A DNA stretch of 64,000 nucleotides from Desmonostoc muscorum FACHB-395 (GCF_014698035.1 NZ_JACJSF010000012.1:1-64000), one strand, 5' to 3'. Shown: positions 8,831 through 18,714, numbered from the stretch's first letter. Notes: generated by a model from the sequence alone, not told the origin. Numbers and translations: made by a program.

Positions 8831-10201
8831 TTATTTTGGGCCTAGAAATCGGGTAGCGAAATTTTGCGATCGCGTAGGTGATAGCGCCCGTGCCTTGAGA
8901 ATTGCCGCCATCAAAAAGGCGTAAGATAACACCCCAACAACTACCAACAGCAAGGCATTAATAGATCCTGTAGCATTCCACAGAGCATGGAGCGCAGCAG
9001 CACTAAGATAACCAATAGAAAGAATTTGCCAACTTCTACTGGGCTTGAGAACAGCCAACCCGATAAAATAGCCCAGGTAGCCACTATAAGCCATGTGTCC
9101 TGCTACAGAGCCTAAAATTCTCGGAATTAGCAGTTGTAAACCCGCTAGTTGACCAGCAGCGCCTATGCCTACCTGTTGTGCAATATCGGGCACATATTGT
9201 CCAAGAGTTTCTAATAGAGTGAAACCCACAGCAGAAGCTGTTCCCAGGAGAATACCATCTAGGGGTTCCCAAACGCCAATCCTTTCCCGCCAAGGTGAAG
9301 ATAACATTCTACCGATGGCAAATGCCCCTAACACAGGTAATGCCTTAAGTAATTCCTCCATCAACCCAGCACCAAAAAACATCCGCACCAGTAACTCTGT
9401 GAAGGTGGTAGATTCTTGGGGTGAGGGCAAGTTTCCCGGAAGAATACCGCGAAACACGAAAATAAATACATCCAATAGTGGACTGAGTAAAATCAACGTT
9501 GTACTCAATGCCGCAGCCATTAGCACCCACCAAGGCTTTTGTTTACCGCAAAGTTGGTAAACAAAATAGTAGGCAGCGAAGGCGATATAAGTTGCAACGA
9601 TAATTTGATTAGCTTGGGGCTGACCGACTGTAGCAAACATTAATACTACAAAGATTACGGTCAGTATTCCCGGTACGAGGTAAGCTTTCCGAGTTAAATC
9701 TTTACCAGTGGAAATAATGGGGAAAAGCTGAGTGAAGCTAACAGAATCTGGCTGCTTTAATTGCGTATGGCCGTGGTAATTTGTTGCCGAAGGTAATGGT
9801 GTAACTTGGTTAACTGTTGTGGCCGGAGCTTGATAAGTATATTCGTACTCAAAAACGTATTGCGGGCCATCAGCACCTAGAGAAATGCGATCGCCTGGGT
9901 GCAATTCCTGACATTCATACAAGCGTTGTCCATTCAAATAAGTGCCATTAGCACTATTTAAATCACAAAGCACCCAGCTGAATTTGCTATCTGGCGATAA
10001 AGAGAGGGGACGAACCACCGCATGACGACGAGATACCATCCGGTACATCATGGCATCCAAGACAACTTGGCAGCTGGGGTCGCGTCCAATTACCATCTCT
10101 TTGCTGGGGGGCAGGGAGTAGCGAGATTCTGATCCAGAAGCTGCCCCATTACCAGACACTAGCCGCAGAAATGCATTATGTCTTGCGTTTTTGCCTGTCA
10201 T
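8831..10201 (-). CDS. FHA domain fused to PrsW-family intramembrane protease
   Basis: 456 residues. N-terminal FHA domain at about 30-115 (MVIGRDPSCQV, MVSRRHAVV, LNSANGTYLNGQ), so the cytoplasmic end should bind phospho-threonine. After a linker come about eight membrane spans forming a PrsW/CPBP-type glutamic metalloprotease: EELLK at about 281, FTLLE, GHMAYSG and LHALWNATG supply the expected glutamates and histidines. PrsW cleaves membrane anti-sigma factors in Bacillus; here the substrate is unknown. It is convergent with the CHAT-FHA group and together they form two FHA-guided proteases beside one phosphatase (inference on teamwork). Length and motifs look complete. No unusual base composition. 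Confidence 0.88.
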   Translation of the reverse strand: MTGKNARHNAFLRLVSGNGAASGSESRYSLPPSKEMVIGRDPSCQVVLDAMMYRMVSRRHAVVRPLSLSPDSKFSWVLCDLNSANGTYLNGQRLYECQELHPGDRISLGADGPQYVFEYEYTYQAPATTVNQVTPLPSATNYHGHTQLKQPDSVSFTQLFPIISTGKDLTRKAYLVPGILTVIFVVLMFATVGQPQANQIIVATYIAFAAYYFVYQLCGKQKPWWVLMAAALSTTLILLSPLLDVFIFVFRGILPGNLPSPQESTTFTELLVRMFFGAGLMEELLKALPVLGAFAIGRMLSSPWRERIGVWEPLDGILLGTASAVGFTLLETLGQYVPDIAQQVGIGAAGQLAGLQLLIPRILGSVAGHMAYSGYLGYFIGLAVLKPSRSWQILSIGYLSAAALHALWNATGSINALLLVVVGVLSYAFLMAAILKARALSPTRSQNFATRFLGPK

Positions 10202-10962
10202 CGAGTTAGTGTGCGTTTCTAAACTAATTCTTCTTCATATAATTTGGCAGCAGGACTAACCTTAGCCACATTAACAGCAGCATTGCTAAATCCACTATAG
10301 CTTCACTTACTGCTAAGAAATTTAAAATTCTAGAAGGGAAATTTCAAATTGTTTCACCTAATGTTAATAAGTATTCCATGTACTGAGAGTTTGTCCTAAA
10401 TAAGCTTGTCATGGGGATGAATCAGACTATATGATTTGTCTGCTTTTGACATCCTAGCGGTAAATTTCATCCAAAGCAATTTATCAAAAAACAGTAGTTT
10501 TTACTGCATTTAGTTTCATTTAGAAAATATATAATTTCTGGCGGTCTGTTGCGAGCTAGTATGGTCTTCTTCCAAAGGGAGAGGGCTAGCGCTTTTCCTT
10601 CTCTACGAGAGGCTGCGACCTAAGCGGAAGCTATGCCGCAGGCTTTACGGAACGCTTTGCGAACGCAGAGCGTCTTGCAAAGAAGGGAGTTTCCCCATGA
10701 GTAACTGACGGTAGCAAGTACTCAAGCGTCCGTAGGAGTGCCACCTTAAAGGTCAGCTGTTTTTGCCACAGTCTATTTGAAGCAGGGACTAGGTAAAGAA
10801 ACTGTGTTGTTTATAAAATAAATATTAATTTAGAGTTGAGTCCATTAAGCGTGAGCAGACGCACAAATTTTTGACACATTACAGCACTAACTCTGCGATA
10901 ATGTATCATTTGATGATGGCAAGTTAACAAAGTGTAATGCACTGAACACTTTTATTCTGTAA
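10202..10962. other. Gene-free region with dispersed GC-rich repeat
   Basis: No gene. At about 10560-10690 there is a mosaic of Nostoc repeat pieces (GAGAGGCTGCG, GCTATGCCGCAGGCTTTACG, GAACGCTTTGCG, AGAGCGTCTTGC), the family also found at 34844-34868, 42700-42735 and 62401-62445. The rest is AT-rich. Confidence 0.7.
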
Positions 10963-11415
10963 TTAAAGCAGATTAAATTCTGCGATCGCTATGGGAAAGT
11001 TTTTGCTTTCATGTCCTGGGCGGCTGAGTTTAATTAAGGCAAAACGCTGTAAGGGCGTTAAAGCTTCCCAATGTTGCTGTGTCAGGTTTACACCTATTTC
11101 TTGAGCTTTTTCCTGGAGGCTAGTTGGTACAGTGCTAGAGTCTAGCCATGCAGGATGTAGCTCAATGGGTAATTCTGTAGCTGGTATACCTGTGCGTTGT
11201 AAAATTAATTGTTCGATATGTTCGCGGTAAGACTGAATTTCCGTTTCTGTTGTGCAAGGTAAATCGACTAAAGCTTGACGCTCAGCTGTAGTCATTTGAT
11301 TCCAATCAGACAATTTTAGCTTAATGCCACAAGTATCTAAATTGCAGCGCACCTGCATGGGGATACAACGCAGCGAATCAACAAAGTCTGCTTCAAATTG
11401 AAAAAAATATGTCAT
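10963..11415 (-). CDS. narM: Nitrate reductase-associated protein NarM
   Basis: 150 residues matching the cyanobacterial nitrate-reductase-associated family: FEADFVDSLRCIPMQVR near the N-terminus, LDTCGIKLKLSDWNQ, and the C-terminal LTPLQRFALIKLSRPGHE. NarM is needed for active ferredoxin-nitrate reductase in cyanobacteria, apparently acting in maturation of the enzyme rather than in electron transfer. It lies on the same strand as narB, nrtP and nirA but downstream of the psiE-like gene and separated by more than 250 bases, so it may have its own promoter; I found no GTA-N8-TAC box just upstream. Its place supports the family call. Length is normal. Confidence 0.88.
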   Translation of the reverse strand: MTYFFQFEADFVDSLRCIPMQVRCNLDTCGIKLKLSDWNQMTTAERQALVDLPCTTETEIQSYREHIEQLILQRTGIPATELPIELHPAWLDSSTVPTSLQEKAQEIGVNLTQQHWEALTPLQRFALIKLSRPGHESKNFPIAIAEFNLL

Positions 11416-11666
11416 AGTCTATTATTCAAAATTCGATTATTTAAAATTAACGATTTTAAACCATCGATAATTTTTTAGATTTTCAGTTACAAAAATTGGT
11501 AATTAAAAATAAGACTTAAGTAGCGATCGCACACTAATAATTTATCCAAAATGGAGTTTTGGTTGTTCTTAATTATCCAGTATACTCTATTATTTTTGGG
11601 TAGATTTAGACAAAACCATATCTCACTAAATATTATACCCAAAAACATCTTAATCAAGCTCTATTT

Positions 11667-12125
11667 TTAACGAGTATTTCTGTCATTGCTGAGACGAATT
11701 ATCAAGTAACTAATTGAGAGGGCGAGAATAGCAATTCCTAAACCAATTATATCAATACCTGAAACTTTTTCTAAATCAAGAATGATAATTTTTCTGGCAA
11801 CAGCAATTAAAGAAGTCACAATAACTAATTCAACTTGAAAAACGTGCTTTCGCAAATAAGCTGTGATATTTTCTAAGATTTCTAAAGCAATTAAAACATT
11901 CAAAAACAAGCCAAAAATCTTATATAATGTTGTGTTAAACTTAGCATAAGGGGCTGTCAATAACTCTTTAAAAATAAAAACTGCTAAGTCTCCGATTGCA
12001 ACCAAAATTACAACTACCATAAAAATAGATAGAACTTTAGAAACTAGCACCTCTATATTTTCAATGATGTGCATGAAGTTCTCATCTTTGGTAGCTCCGA
12101 GAATTTGCCTCATTAACTTTTTCAT
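11667..12125 (-). CDS. PsiE-like small membrane protein
   Basis: About 152 residues from the ATG at 12125; a GTG three codons upstream (12134) is possible, but AGGTG sits at normal spacing only for the ATG. Four hydrophobic segments are visible (VSKVLSIFMVVVILVAIGDL; YKIFGLFLNVLIALEILEN; a weaker one near VELVIVTSLIAVARKIII; IIGLGIAILALSISYLII), with the LEILENITAYLRKH motif of the phosphate-starvation-inducible PsiE family. The family's biochemical role is unknown. It lies between narM and narB on the same strand, but nothing in its sequence links it to nitrate. Confidence 0.8.
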   Translation of the reverse strand: MKKLMRQILGATKDENFMHIIENIEVLVSKVLSIFMVVVILVAIGDLAVFIFKELLTAPYAKFNTTLYKIFGLFLNVLIALEILENITAYLRKHVFQVELVIVTSLIAVARKIIILDLEKVSGIDIIGLGIAILALSISYLIIRLSNDRNTR

Positions 12126-12411
12126 TTGCTGCACCTGATTTTTAAATAAAAGAAAATCCCATAGATAAATCTAGAGGATTAAAAAAAAGATGATTTGTAA
12201 GTTTACTATCTGAGTTTTATTCTTTCCCATAGCTTAATCCGGCGCTAGTCAAACCTCTGCTTACTAGCAATTTAGCCTCTTTATATATGGTAATTGCTAT
12301 GAGTCAAGAGTAGAGAGCCATAAAAAATGATAATAACTATTGGTTATTTATTATTGACTAAATTACTTATTAGTGATTGTTAATTATCTCTTGATAGATA
12401 CACTTTGCAGC

Positions 12412-14697
12412 TTACCATTGTGATGACTGGAATTGATAATCTTTGACTGCAACTTCTACAGAAATTGGAATCAGCTGCACAGCACAGGCTTTTAATTCGG
12501 GTTGCAGCGAATCTGGGCAAGATTCTGGATGGGTGAGGGCGTTAGCTTCGGCATTATCAGCCCACAGTGAACCCCAGTGCATGGGGACAAAAACTGTACC
12601 AGGTGCGATCGCTTTTGTAACTTTAGCAGGAAACTGAGCTTTACCCCGACGCGATCGCACTTGTACACACTGATTATCTAAAATACCTAACTTCGCAGCA
12701 TCACGGGGATGAATTTCGATAAACGGTTCGGGGTGCATTTTGCAAATTTTTTCAATGCGACCGGTGCGTGTCTGGGTGTGCCAATGTCCGTAAAGTCTCC
12801 CATTAGTTAGCACAAAAGGATAATCTGGGTCTGGTGGTTCTGCCAATCCCTTTGAGTAATATGCCCCAAATTGAGCGCGTCCATCAGGGGTATGAAAGCG
12901 TAAATCAGTGTAAAGCCGTTTTCCCATTCTGAGCGTATGGTACTTACGCTTCTTCTCAGCTTCTTTGTCAGAAAAAGTTTCTTCTTCTTCTGGCTGAAAA
13001 CTTAAGAGTCCTGTTTCAGTATCGATAAATACTGACTCTTCTTTCTTGGCTGGGTAAGGCCATTGAGTCGGGCCTTGTGTCAATTGCTCATGACTGATAC
13101 CCGTCATATCGCAGGGGCGATTTTGAGTTAATTGGACGAATTCAGCATAAACTTCAGCCGAGTTAGCAAAGGCAAACTCTTTTTCAAAACCTAATCTCCG
13201 TCCAACCTCAGCGAAAATTTCCCAATCTGCTTTAGCTTCTCTTGGTGGTTGGCGAAATGCTTGACACAAAGTTACCACCCGTTCGGAGTTTGTCATCACA
13301 CCAGTTTTTTCACCCCACTGGGCTGCTGGTAGCAAAACGTGAGCATAGGCAGAGGTTTCTGTGGGATAATAAGCATCTTGGTAAATAGTAAAAGGCGATC
13401 GCAACAATGCCTTCTTAGTTCGCTCCAAATCTGGCATACTTACAGCTGGATTAGTAGCCGCAATCCACAATAACCCGACAGCATCATTTTCCAAGCCAGT
13501 AATCATATCCCAAGCAGTCAAACCAGGATTGGGCGAAATCTGTCCTGGCTTGAGTCCCCAAAACTCTTCAACTTCTGCCCGATGCTGGGGATTTTTCACT
13601 ACCCGATAACCCGGTAATAAATGCGCCAAACCTCCGGCTTCCCTTCCTCCCATCGCGTTCGGTTGTCCAGTGAGGGAAAAAGGGCCAGCCCCAGGTTTGC
13701 CGATTTGTCCAGTCATCAGATGCAGGTTGATGATAGTTCTTACCTTGGCCGTCCCTTCTGACGATTGATTCACACCCATTGACCACAAAGACAGTACCCG
13801 CCCAGATTCACCCCAATAGCGTGCTGCTGTTTCTAAATCTTCAATGCTGATTCCACATTGACGGGCCACGACTTCTGGGGGATAGTGGCGAATCACCTCA
13901 GCATAGGCGGGAAAGTTGCTGGTGCAGTCGTCCATGAACATGGTATCGATGTAGTTCCAGCGCATCAATAAGTGGGCGATGCCGTTTAACAAATCGATAT
14001 CTGTACCGGGACGAATGGCTAAATGTAAGTCGGCGGCTTCTGCGGTTGGCGTGCGTCGGGGATCAACCACGATTATTTTGACTTTGCGGTTTTTTTTGTG
14101 ATATTTCTCTAGTCGGTTAAAAACAATGGGATGACATTCGGCTGTATTAGTGCCAATTAAAAATGCACAGTCAGTTAACTCTATGTCTTCGTAGCAACAT
14201 GGCGGGCCATCTGCGCCAAAGCTTTGAATGTAGCCAGCCACAGCACTAGACATACATAAACGTGAGTTGGCATCAAAATTATTAGTACCCAGACAGCCTT
14301 TCATGAGCTTCTGGGCTATGTAGTAGTCTTCGGTTTGAAACTGACCGGAACCATACATACATAACGCTTCTGGCCCTTGGGTGAAGCGGACTGTTTGAAT
14401 GCGCTGTGTGATGAGATTAAAGGCTTCATCCCAACTAACGCGCCGAAACTCTTGATCTAAAGAGTCTCGCACCATTGGGTAATGTAATCTATTTTTATCT
14501 AAAGATTCTGCGATCGTTGCGCCTTTGACACAAACCATTCCTTGGCTAGATGGATGGGCTTTATCACCTCGTACTCGCCAAGTCGGGTTTCCTTGACTAT
14601 CTCGATTAGTTGCTTTGCCAAGTTGGGCTGGAGGTGAAACTTCTAGTCCACAGCCAACACCACAGTAAGGACAAAGAGTTTTGGTAAATTCACTCAT
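12412..14697 (-). CDS. narB: Ferredoxin-nitrate reductase NarB
   Basis: Cytoplasmic molybdenum bis-MGD enzyme reducing nitrate to nitrite with ferredoxin electrons. The N-terminal 4Fe-4S site is present (C9, C12, C16 in CPYCGVGC, and the fourth Cys in GMVCVKG), followed by the Mo-cofactor domains ([42 protein letters not shown]) and the C-terminal dinucleotide-binding domain ([18 protein letters not shown]). At 761 aa it is slightly longer than cyanobacterial NarB I know; a Glu/Lys-rich stretch around residues 565-590 ([16 protein letters not shown]) looks like an extra loop. Third gene of a nirA-nrtP-narB series, 230 bases after nrtP; the gap holds a repeat fragment. Confidence 0.95.
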   Translation of the reverse strand: MSEFTKTLCPYCGVGCGLEVSPPAQLGKATNRDSQGNPTWRVRGDKAHPSSQGMVCVKGATIAESLDKNRLHYPMVRDSLDQEFRRVSWDEAFNLITQRIQTVRFTQGPEALCMYGSGQFQTEDYYIAQKLMKGCLGTNNFDANSRLCMSSAVAGYIQSFGADGPPCCYEDIELTDCAFLIGTNTAECHPIVFNRLEKYHKKNRKVKIIVVDPRRTPTAEAADLHLAIRPGTDIDLLNGIAHLLMRWNYIDTMFMDDCTSNFPAYAEVIRHYPPEVVARQCGISIEDLETAARYWGESGRVLSLWSMGVNQSSEGTAKVRTIINLHLMTGQIGKPGAGPFSLTGQPNAMGGREAGGLAHLLPGYRVVKNPQHRAEVEEFWGLKPGQISPNPGLTAWDMITGLENDAVGLLWIAATNPAVSMPDLERTKKALLRSPFTIYQDAYYPTETSAYAHVLLPAAQWGEKTGVMTNSERVVTLCQAFRQPPREAKADWEIFAEVGRRLGFEKEFAFANSAEVYAEFVQLTQNRPCDMTGISHEQLTQGPTQWPYPAKKEESVFIDTETGLLSFQPEEEETFSDKEAEKKRKYHTLRMGKRLYTDLRFHTPDGRAQFGAYYSKGLAEPPDPDYPFVLTNGRLYGHWHTQTRTGRIEKICKMHPEPFIEIHPRDAAKLGILDNQCVQVRSRRGKAQFPAKVTKAIAPGTVFVPMHWGSLWADNAEANALTHPESCPDSLQPELKACAVQLIPISVEVAVKDYQFQSSQW

Positions 14698-14793
14698 GGC
14701 AGTTGTACCATTTTGTTATTTGGATTGTGCAACCTCAGATTTAGCGACTGTTTGAGATATTTGTGTGTTATGCAAAAAGCTTTTCTTTTTATC

Positions 14794-14832
14794 GAACCGC
14801 AGAGACGCAGAGAGCGCAGAGAAAAGAAAAAG
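14794..14832. repeat. CGCAGAG-type repeat between nrtP and narB
   Basis: Tandem GAACCGCAGAGACGCAGAG-like units. The same repeat in opposite orientation fills the interior of the small element at 43482-43574. Confidence 0.7.
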
Positions 14833-14927
14833 AGATTTTCATGAATTAGGATTGCTATAGAAGGATGAAGTGTAAAGTTCCCTAGTTCAGATTTGATAGT
14901 GAATTTTCTACTTCATCCTTCATCTGT

Positions 14928-16430
14928 TTATTCTTCAGTTAAGAAGATAGGGTTTTTCGTTGCGGTTTCTGGTAATTCACCTTCATAAGCGGCGGCAAAG
15001 GAACCTTTTGGTTCTTTGAGGAAGAAGGCACACATAAAAGCACAGATTAGTGCAGCTATACCCATTGTGCTAAATAGTGTGGGAGCGTCGGTTAAGCTAA
15101 AAATTGTTAGGTAAACCACACCACCAAAATTACCGTAAGCTCCCACATTACCGGCAATTTGTCCAGTGGCTTCCTTCTTAATCATCGGTACGATGCTGTA
15201 GGTTGCACCACAACCAGCTTGAGCAAAGTAAGCGGCAAACATTGTAACTGCGATCGCTACCGGAATCGGCCAGCTACTATTAATAAAATGTGCCATCAAA
15301 TAACTAACACCGATACCAACGCTGATAATTGTCATTGTCCATTTACGTGAGCTAAATTTATCAGAAATTAAGCCACCACTAGGACGAGAAACCAAGTTTA
15401 AGAAGGGATAGGTAGCGGCAATCATTCCAGCGACAACATGCTCTAAACCAAAGGTTTTCTCAAAAAATGCTGGGAGCATAGAAACGGCTGCCAGTTCGCT
15501 GCCAAAGTTAGTTATGTAAGTGAATTCGAGTAAAGCTACTTGACCAAATTGAAAGCGTTCAGATGCAGGGTAAGTTTTCTTGCCAGTGAGAAGTTCTCGG
15601 TTTACCTGCCAAGCTTTATAACTTTGGTAAGCAAACAATCCTGCTAATACCAACCAAGTCAAATACATTTGACTCAAAGTTAGGAAGTGAATGTTCTTTT
15701 GTTCTAAGCGCCAAGCTAATAAACCCAAGGCGAAAATCAAACCAAAGTTCGAGACAATCAGCGCCCAGAAGCTTTTAATACTTGTCACTTCCAGAGAACC
15801 ATTTTTCTTAGGTTTCTTGTAGACTTTGCCTGTGGGCGTATCTTGAACAGTGTTGTAATAAATTACGCCATAGATAGCTGCAATGATACCTGTGAGTGCG
15901 ATCGCTAATCGCCAGTTAGAAGCACCACCAGAGAAAAAGCTAGTAGAAATTGCCAGTATCGGTAAGGCAAACTCTGCGCCAAAAGCCCCGAAGTTGCCCC
16001 AACCGCCATAAATGCCTTGGGCAATTCCCATTTCCTTCGGCTGGAACCATTCTGCCACCATGCGGATACCGACAACAAATCCAGATCCGACAATTCCCAT
16101 CAGCAAACGACTGATGACTAGTTGATTAAAATCTTGCGCTAGCGCTGTTGCTAAACAAGGAACAACCGCAAACATCAGCAAGATTGAGTAGGTGATTCTG
16201 GGGCCAAAACGATCCAGAAGCATCCCAATAATTAGCCGTGCAGGGATTGTAAGGGCGAGGTTACAGATACCCAAAGTTTTGATTTGCTCTGGTGCTAGAT
16301 GTAGTTCTTTGCCAATGGTTGTAGCGAAGGGGGCAAAGTTAAACCAACAAACAAAGGTGAGAAAGAAAGCAAACCAAGTCTGATGTAAGATGCGGTAGCG
16401 ATCGCTAAATGAAAATAAGTTTTTAAGCAT
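14928..16430 (-). CDS. nrtP: Nitrate/nitrite permease NrtP (NNP family, MFS)
   Basis: 500-residue transporter with about twelve membrane spans. Both signatures of the nitrate/nitrite porter family are visible: GIYGGWGNFGAFGAE in the first half and GNVGAYGNFGG in the second, with the MFS loop LLDRFGPR between spans 2 and 3. It imports nitrate and probably nitrite across the plasma membrane. It takes the place of the nrtABCD ABC transporter found in Anabaena 7120. It follows nirA on the same strand after 209 bases that include a 21-bp tandem repeat (16478-16603); expression probably comes from the nirA NtcA promoter (inference). Confidence 0.93.
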   Translation of the reverse strand: MLKNLFSFSDRYRILHQTWFAFFLTFVCWFNFAPFATTIGKELHLAPEQIKTLGICNLALTIPARLIIGMLLDRFGPRITYSILLMFAVVPCLATALAQDFNQLVISRLLMGIVGSGFVVGIRMVAEWFQPKEMGIAQGIYGGWGNFGAFGAEFALPILAISTSFFSGGASNWRLAIALTGIIAAIYGVIYYNTVQDTPTGKVYKKPKKNGSLEVTSIKSFWALIVSNFGLIFALGLLAWRLEQKNIHFLTLSQMYLTWLVLAGLFAYQSYKAWQVNRELLTGKKTYPASERFQFGQVALLEFTYITNFGSELAAVSMLPAFFEKTFGLEHVVAGMIAATYPFLNLVSRPSGGLISDKFSSRKWTMTIISVGIGVSYLMAHFINSSWPIPVAIAVTMFAAYFAQAGCGATYSIVPMIKKEATGQIAGNVGAYGNFGGVVYLTIFSLTDAPTLFSTMGIAALICAFMCAFFLKEPKGSFAAAYEGELPETATKNPIFLTEE

Positions 16431-16477
16431 TCCAATCTTTCTAATTGAATAAACTACGGTGAAGAGGTAGGGGAAGA

Positions 16478-16603
16478 TGAGCCTTTTATCTCGGAGGTTG
16501 AGCCTTTTATCTTGAAGGTTGAGCCTTTTATCTCGGAAGTTGAGCCTTTTATCTCGGAAGTTGCACCTTTTATCTCGGAAGTTGCACCTTTAAGGTTGAA
16601 GTA
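16478..16603. repeat. 21-bp tandem repeat between nirA and nrtP
   Basis: Five full units and one partial of TGAGCCTTTTATCTCGGAAG-like sequence, 21 bases each (starts at 16478, 16499, 16520, 16541, 16562, 16583). Because 21 is a multiple of three, the minus strand stays open through it in the nirA frame. Confidence 0.95.
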
Positions 16604-16639
16604 TGAATTTTGCCCAATGCCGAATACCCCCGATAAGTA

Positions 16640-18229
16640 CTAGCAATTACTAACTAGTAAGGCTTCTTGCTTGAGTTTTGCCCCAAAGTTTTTGATTAGT
16701 AAATCTTGCAATAATGGCTGCAAGTCTTCGCATGGTATGCCTTTGATAACGCAAGTTCCCAAATGGGCATCTTTGCCGACTTTACCGCCCATATATATAT
16801 CAACACCTTCCAAGGTTTTGCCATTTTTACGAGTTTTGGTTCCCATCAAGCCGATGTCTGCAACTTGGGGCTGACCGCAAGAGTTTGGGCAACCTGTCCA
16901 GTGAATTCGGACTGGATTGGTGAAGATTAAGTCTTCTTCTAAGGCTTTAATCATTTCCAGAGAGCGGTTTTTGGTTTCAATGAGAGCGAAGTTGCAAAAT
17001 TGTGCGCCTGTGCAAGATACTAGCGATCGCGTCAACAAACCTGGATCAATAGAAAACCTTTCTAGTAATGGTTCTGTTAAAAATGTTGCTAACCGTGAGT
17101 CAGAAATGTTGGGGATAACGATGTTCTGCTCAATGGTAAAGCGGATTTCACCACTGCCAAAAACTTCCGCTAGACGAGCAATCTCAAACATATCTTCGGC
17201 ATAAAGACGACCGACAGGAATATTTAAACCTGCGTAATTTAGCCCCGCTTGCTTTTGTTTATATACTCCGATGTGGTCGCGTTTTTCCCAGTCGATCTCG
17301 TCTTTTGCGGCTGCGGGTAATAACGATTTACCCAAACGGCTTTCTACTTCTGTCCGAAACTTATCTACACCCCATTCATCAATTAGCCACATCAAGCGGG
17401 ATTTTTGCCGATTAGCACGCGGGCCATGATCACGAAAGACTTCCAAAACTGCTCTACATACAGCTACCACATCTTCTGGAGCCACCCAAGCATTTAGAGG
17501 AATCGCCGCCTCACAACGTTTAGCTGAGAAAAAGCCACCCACAAGGATGTTAAAGCCAAATTCTTGCCCTATCCCCTGTCCCCTATCCCTTGTCCCCTCC
17601 TTAAATGCTGGAACAAAAGCTAAATCGTTAATTTCAGCGTGAACTGAATTGTCTCTTCCACCTGCGATCGCAATGTTAAATTTCCGTGGTAAGTTGCTAA
17701 ACTCTGGGTTTCCTTCACCTTTGTTGGTAAGCATATCTTGAATCTGCTGTATCAACTCTCGTGTGTCATACAACTCATCAGCATCCAACCCCGCCACCGG
17801 ATCGCCTGTAATATTGCGGATGTTATCCATCCCTGATTGGATAGTGGTTAAACCAACTGCGTGAAATCTATTAAAGATATCTGGTAAATCTTCAATTCTG
17901 ATTCCCCGTAATTGGATATTCTGTCTGGTGGTAATATCGGCGCACCCATCATCTCCGTAACGCTGCACCACTTGGGCTAAAACACTCATCTGACTGCTGG
18001 TGAGAATACCATTAGGCATCCGTAACCGCATCATAAACTTGCCTGGGGTAACAGGGCGGAAAAACACGCCTACCCACTTGAGCCGATGATCGCGATCTGT
18101 TTCGTCCATTGCTTCCCAGCCCAAGGCGGCAAATTTCTCTATCTCATCCCTGATGGCGAGTCCATCTTTTTGCGCCTTGAATTTCTCGAATTTATTGAGG
18201 CTGGTAGTCGTAGTTGTTGTGTCTGTCAT
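16640..18229 (-). CDS. nirA: Ferredoxin-nitrite reductase NirA
   Basis: Reduces nitrite to ammonium with six electrons from ferredoxin, using siroheme and a 4Fe-4S cluster. The four cluster cysteines are seen in CTGAQFCNFALIETK and CPNSCGQPQ; TTRQNIQLRGI and the parasitic-domain repeats are also present. I choose the ATG at 18229 (MTDTTTTTTSLNKFEKF), the usual start; an upstream in-frame reading to 18280 is not family-like. At about residues 210-222 the sequence KEGTRDRGQGIGQEFGFN carries a stretch encoded by GGGGACA/AGGGATA heptads, an apparent in-frame repeat insertion. First gene of the nirA-nrtP-narB series, driven by the NtcA promoter at 18484-18525. Confidence 0.95.
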   Translation of the reverse strand: MTDTTTTTTSLNKFEKFKAQKDGLAIRDEIEKFAALGWEAMDETDRDHRLKWVGVFFRPVTPGKFMMRLRMPNGILTSSQMSVLAQVVQRYGDDGCADITTRQNIQLRGIRIEDLPDIFNRFHAVGLTTIQSGMDNIRNITGDPVAGLDADELYDTRELIQQIQDMLTNKGEGNPEFSNLPRKFNIAIAGGRDNSVHAEINDLAFVPAFKEGTRDRGQGIGQEFGFNILVGGFFSAKRCEAAIPLNAWVAPEDVVAVCRAVLEVFRDHGPRANRQKSRLMWLIDEWGVDKFRTEVESRLGKSLLPAAAKDEIDWEKRDHIGVYKQKQAGLNYAGLNIPVGRLYAEDMFEIARLAEVFGSGEIRFTIEQNIVIPNISDSRLATFLTEPLLERFSIDPGLLTRSLVSCTGAQFCNFALIETKNRSLEMIKALEEDLIFTNPVRIHWTGCPNSCGQPQVADIGLMGTKTRKNGKTLEGVDIYMGGKVGKDAHLGTCVIKGIPCEDLQPLLQDLLIKNFGAKLKQEALLVSNC

Positions 18230-18483
18230 GAGGCTGACTCTCGTGAGAATTTGTGCTGCTAATTGCCCTATATAAATCAACCCGTAGTTCCATCAAGTGG
18301 TGTATCTACGAGGGTTAGGGAATAAAAATTTAATATTCGATTACGGCTGATTATTGTTACTCAAAAGTATTCCAACGTGAAACTTCAAAACCGTGGTTAG
18401 TTAAGGAAAACTTGTCTCCATATACATCTTGGAAATTGTCAAGCAGGTTTAGATAATGTTCATGTAACAATTTCGATACTCAT

Positions 18484-18525
18484 AACTTAAGACGAGATTT
18501 CTGTTAAAATCGTATAAATTGTTAC
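18484..18525 (-). promoter_or_regulatory. NtcA-activated promoter of nirA
   Basis: On the minus strand the NtcA box GTAACAATTTATAC (18512-18525, GTA-N8-TAC) is followed after exactly 22 bases by TAAGTT (18484-18489), a TA-N3-T -10 box. This is the canonical class II NtcA promoter layout. The transcript start should fall near 18475-18478, giving a leader of roughly 250 bases before nirA. Confidence 0.92.
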
Positions 18526-18562
18526 GATTTTTTAGTAAAATTGCTGAAAAAGGATACGTAAT

Positions 18563-18577
18563 ATGCATTTTTTGCAT
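18563..18577. promoter_or_regulatory. NtcB-type LysR operator
   Basis: Perfect palindrome ATGCA-N5-TGCAT. TGCA-N5-TGCA is the LysR-type motif known to mediate NtcB-dependent, nitrite-responsive activation upstream of nirA in Synechococcus. It lies 37 bases upstream of the NtcA box relative to nirA, and the ntcB gene itself is 2.2 kb away. Confidence 0.85.
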
Positions 18578-18714
18578 CACAGTCAGCCAATGAGCCACAC
18601 AAACCCCTTGATGAAGAGGGTTTGAGATGACTGAAGGGATTTTGGATTGCCATAGATTAATCCAAAATCTAGGTGGCAGATGTTAGCGAAAACTTAGATA
18701 TTATTTCAGCAACT

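Noticed and set aside
18466-18481. GTAACAATTTCGATAC as a further NtcA box
   Set aside because: Spacing between GTA and TAC is ten, not eight; the box at 18512-18525 fits fully.
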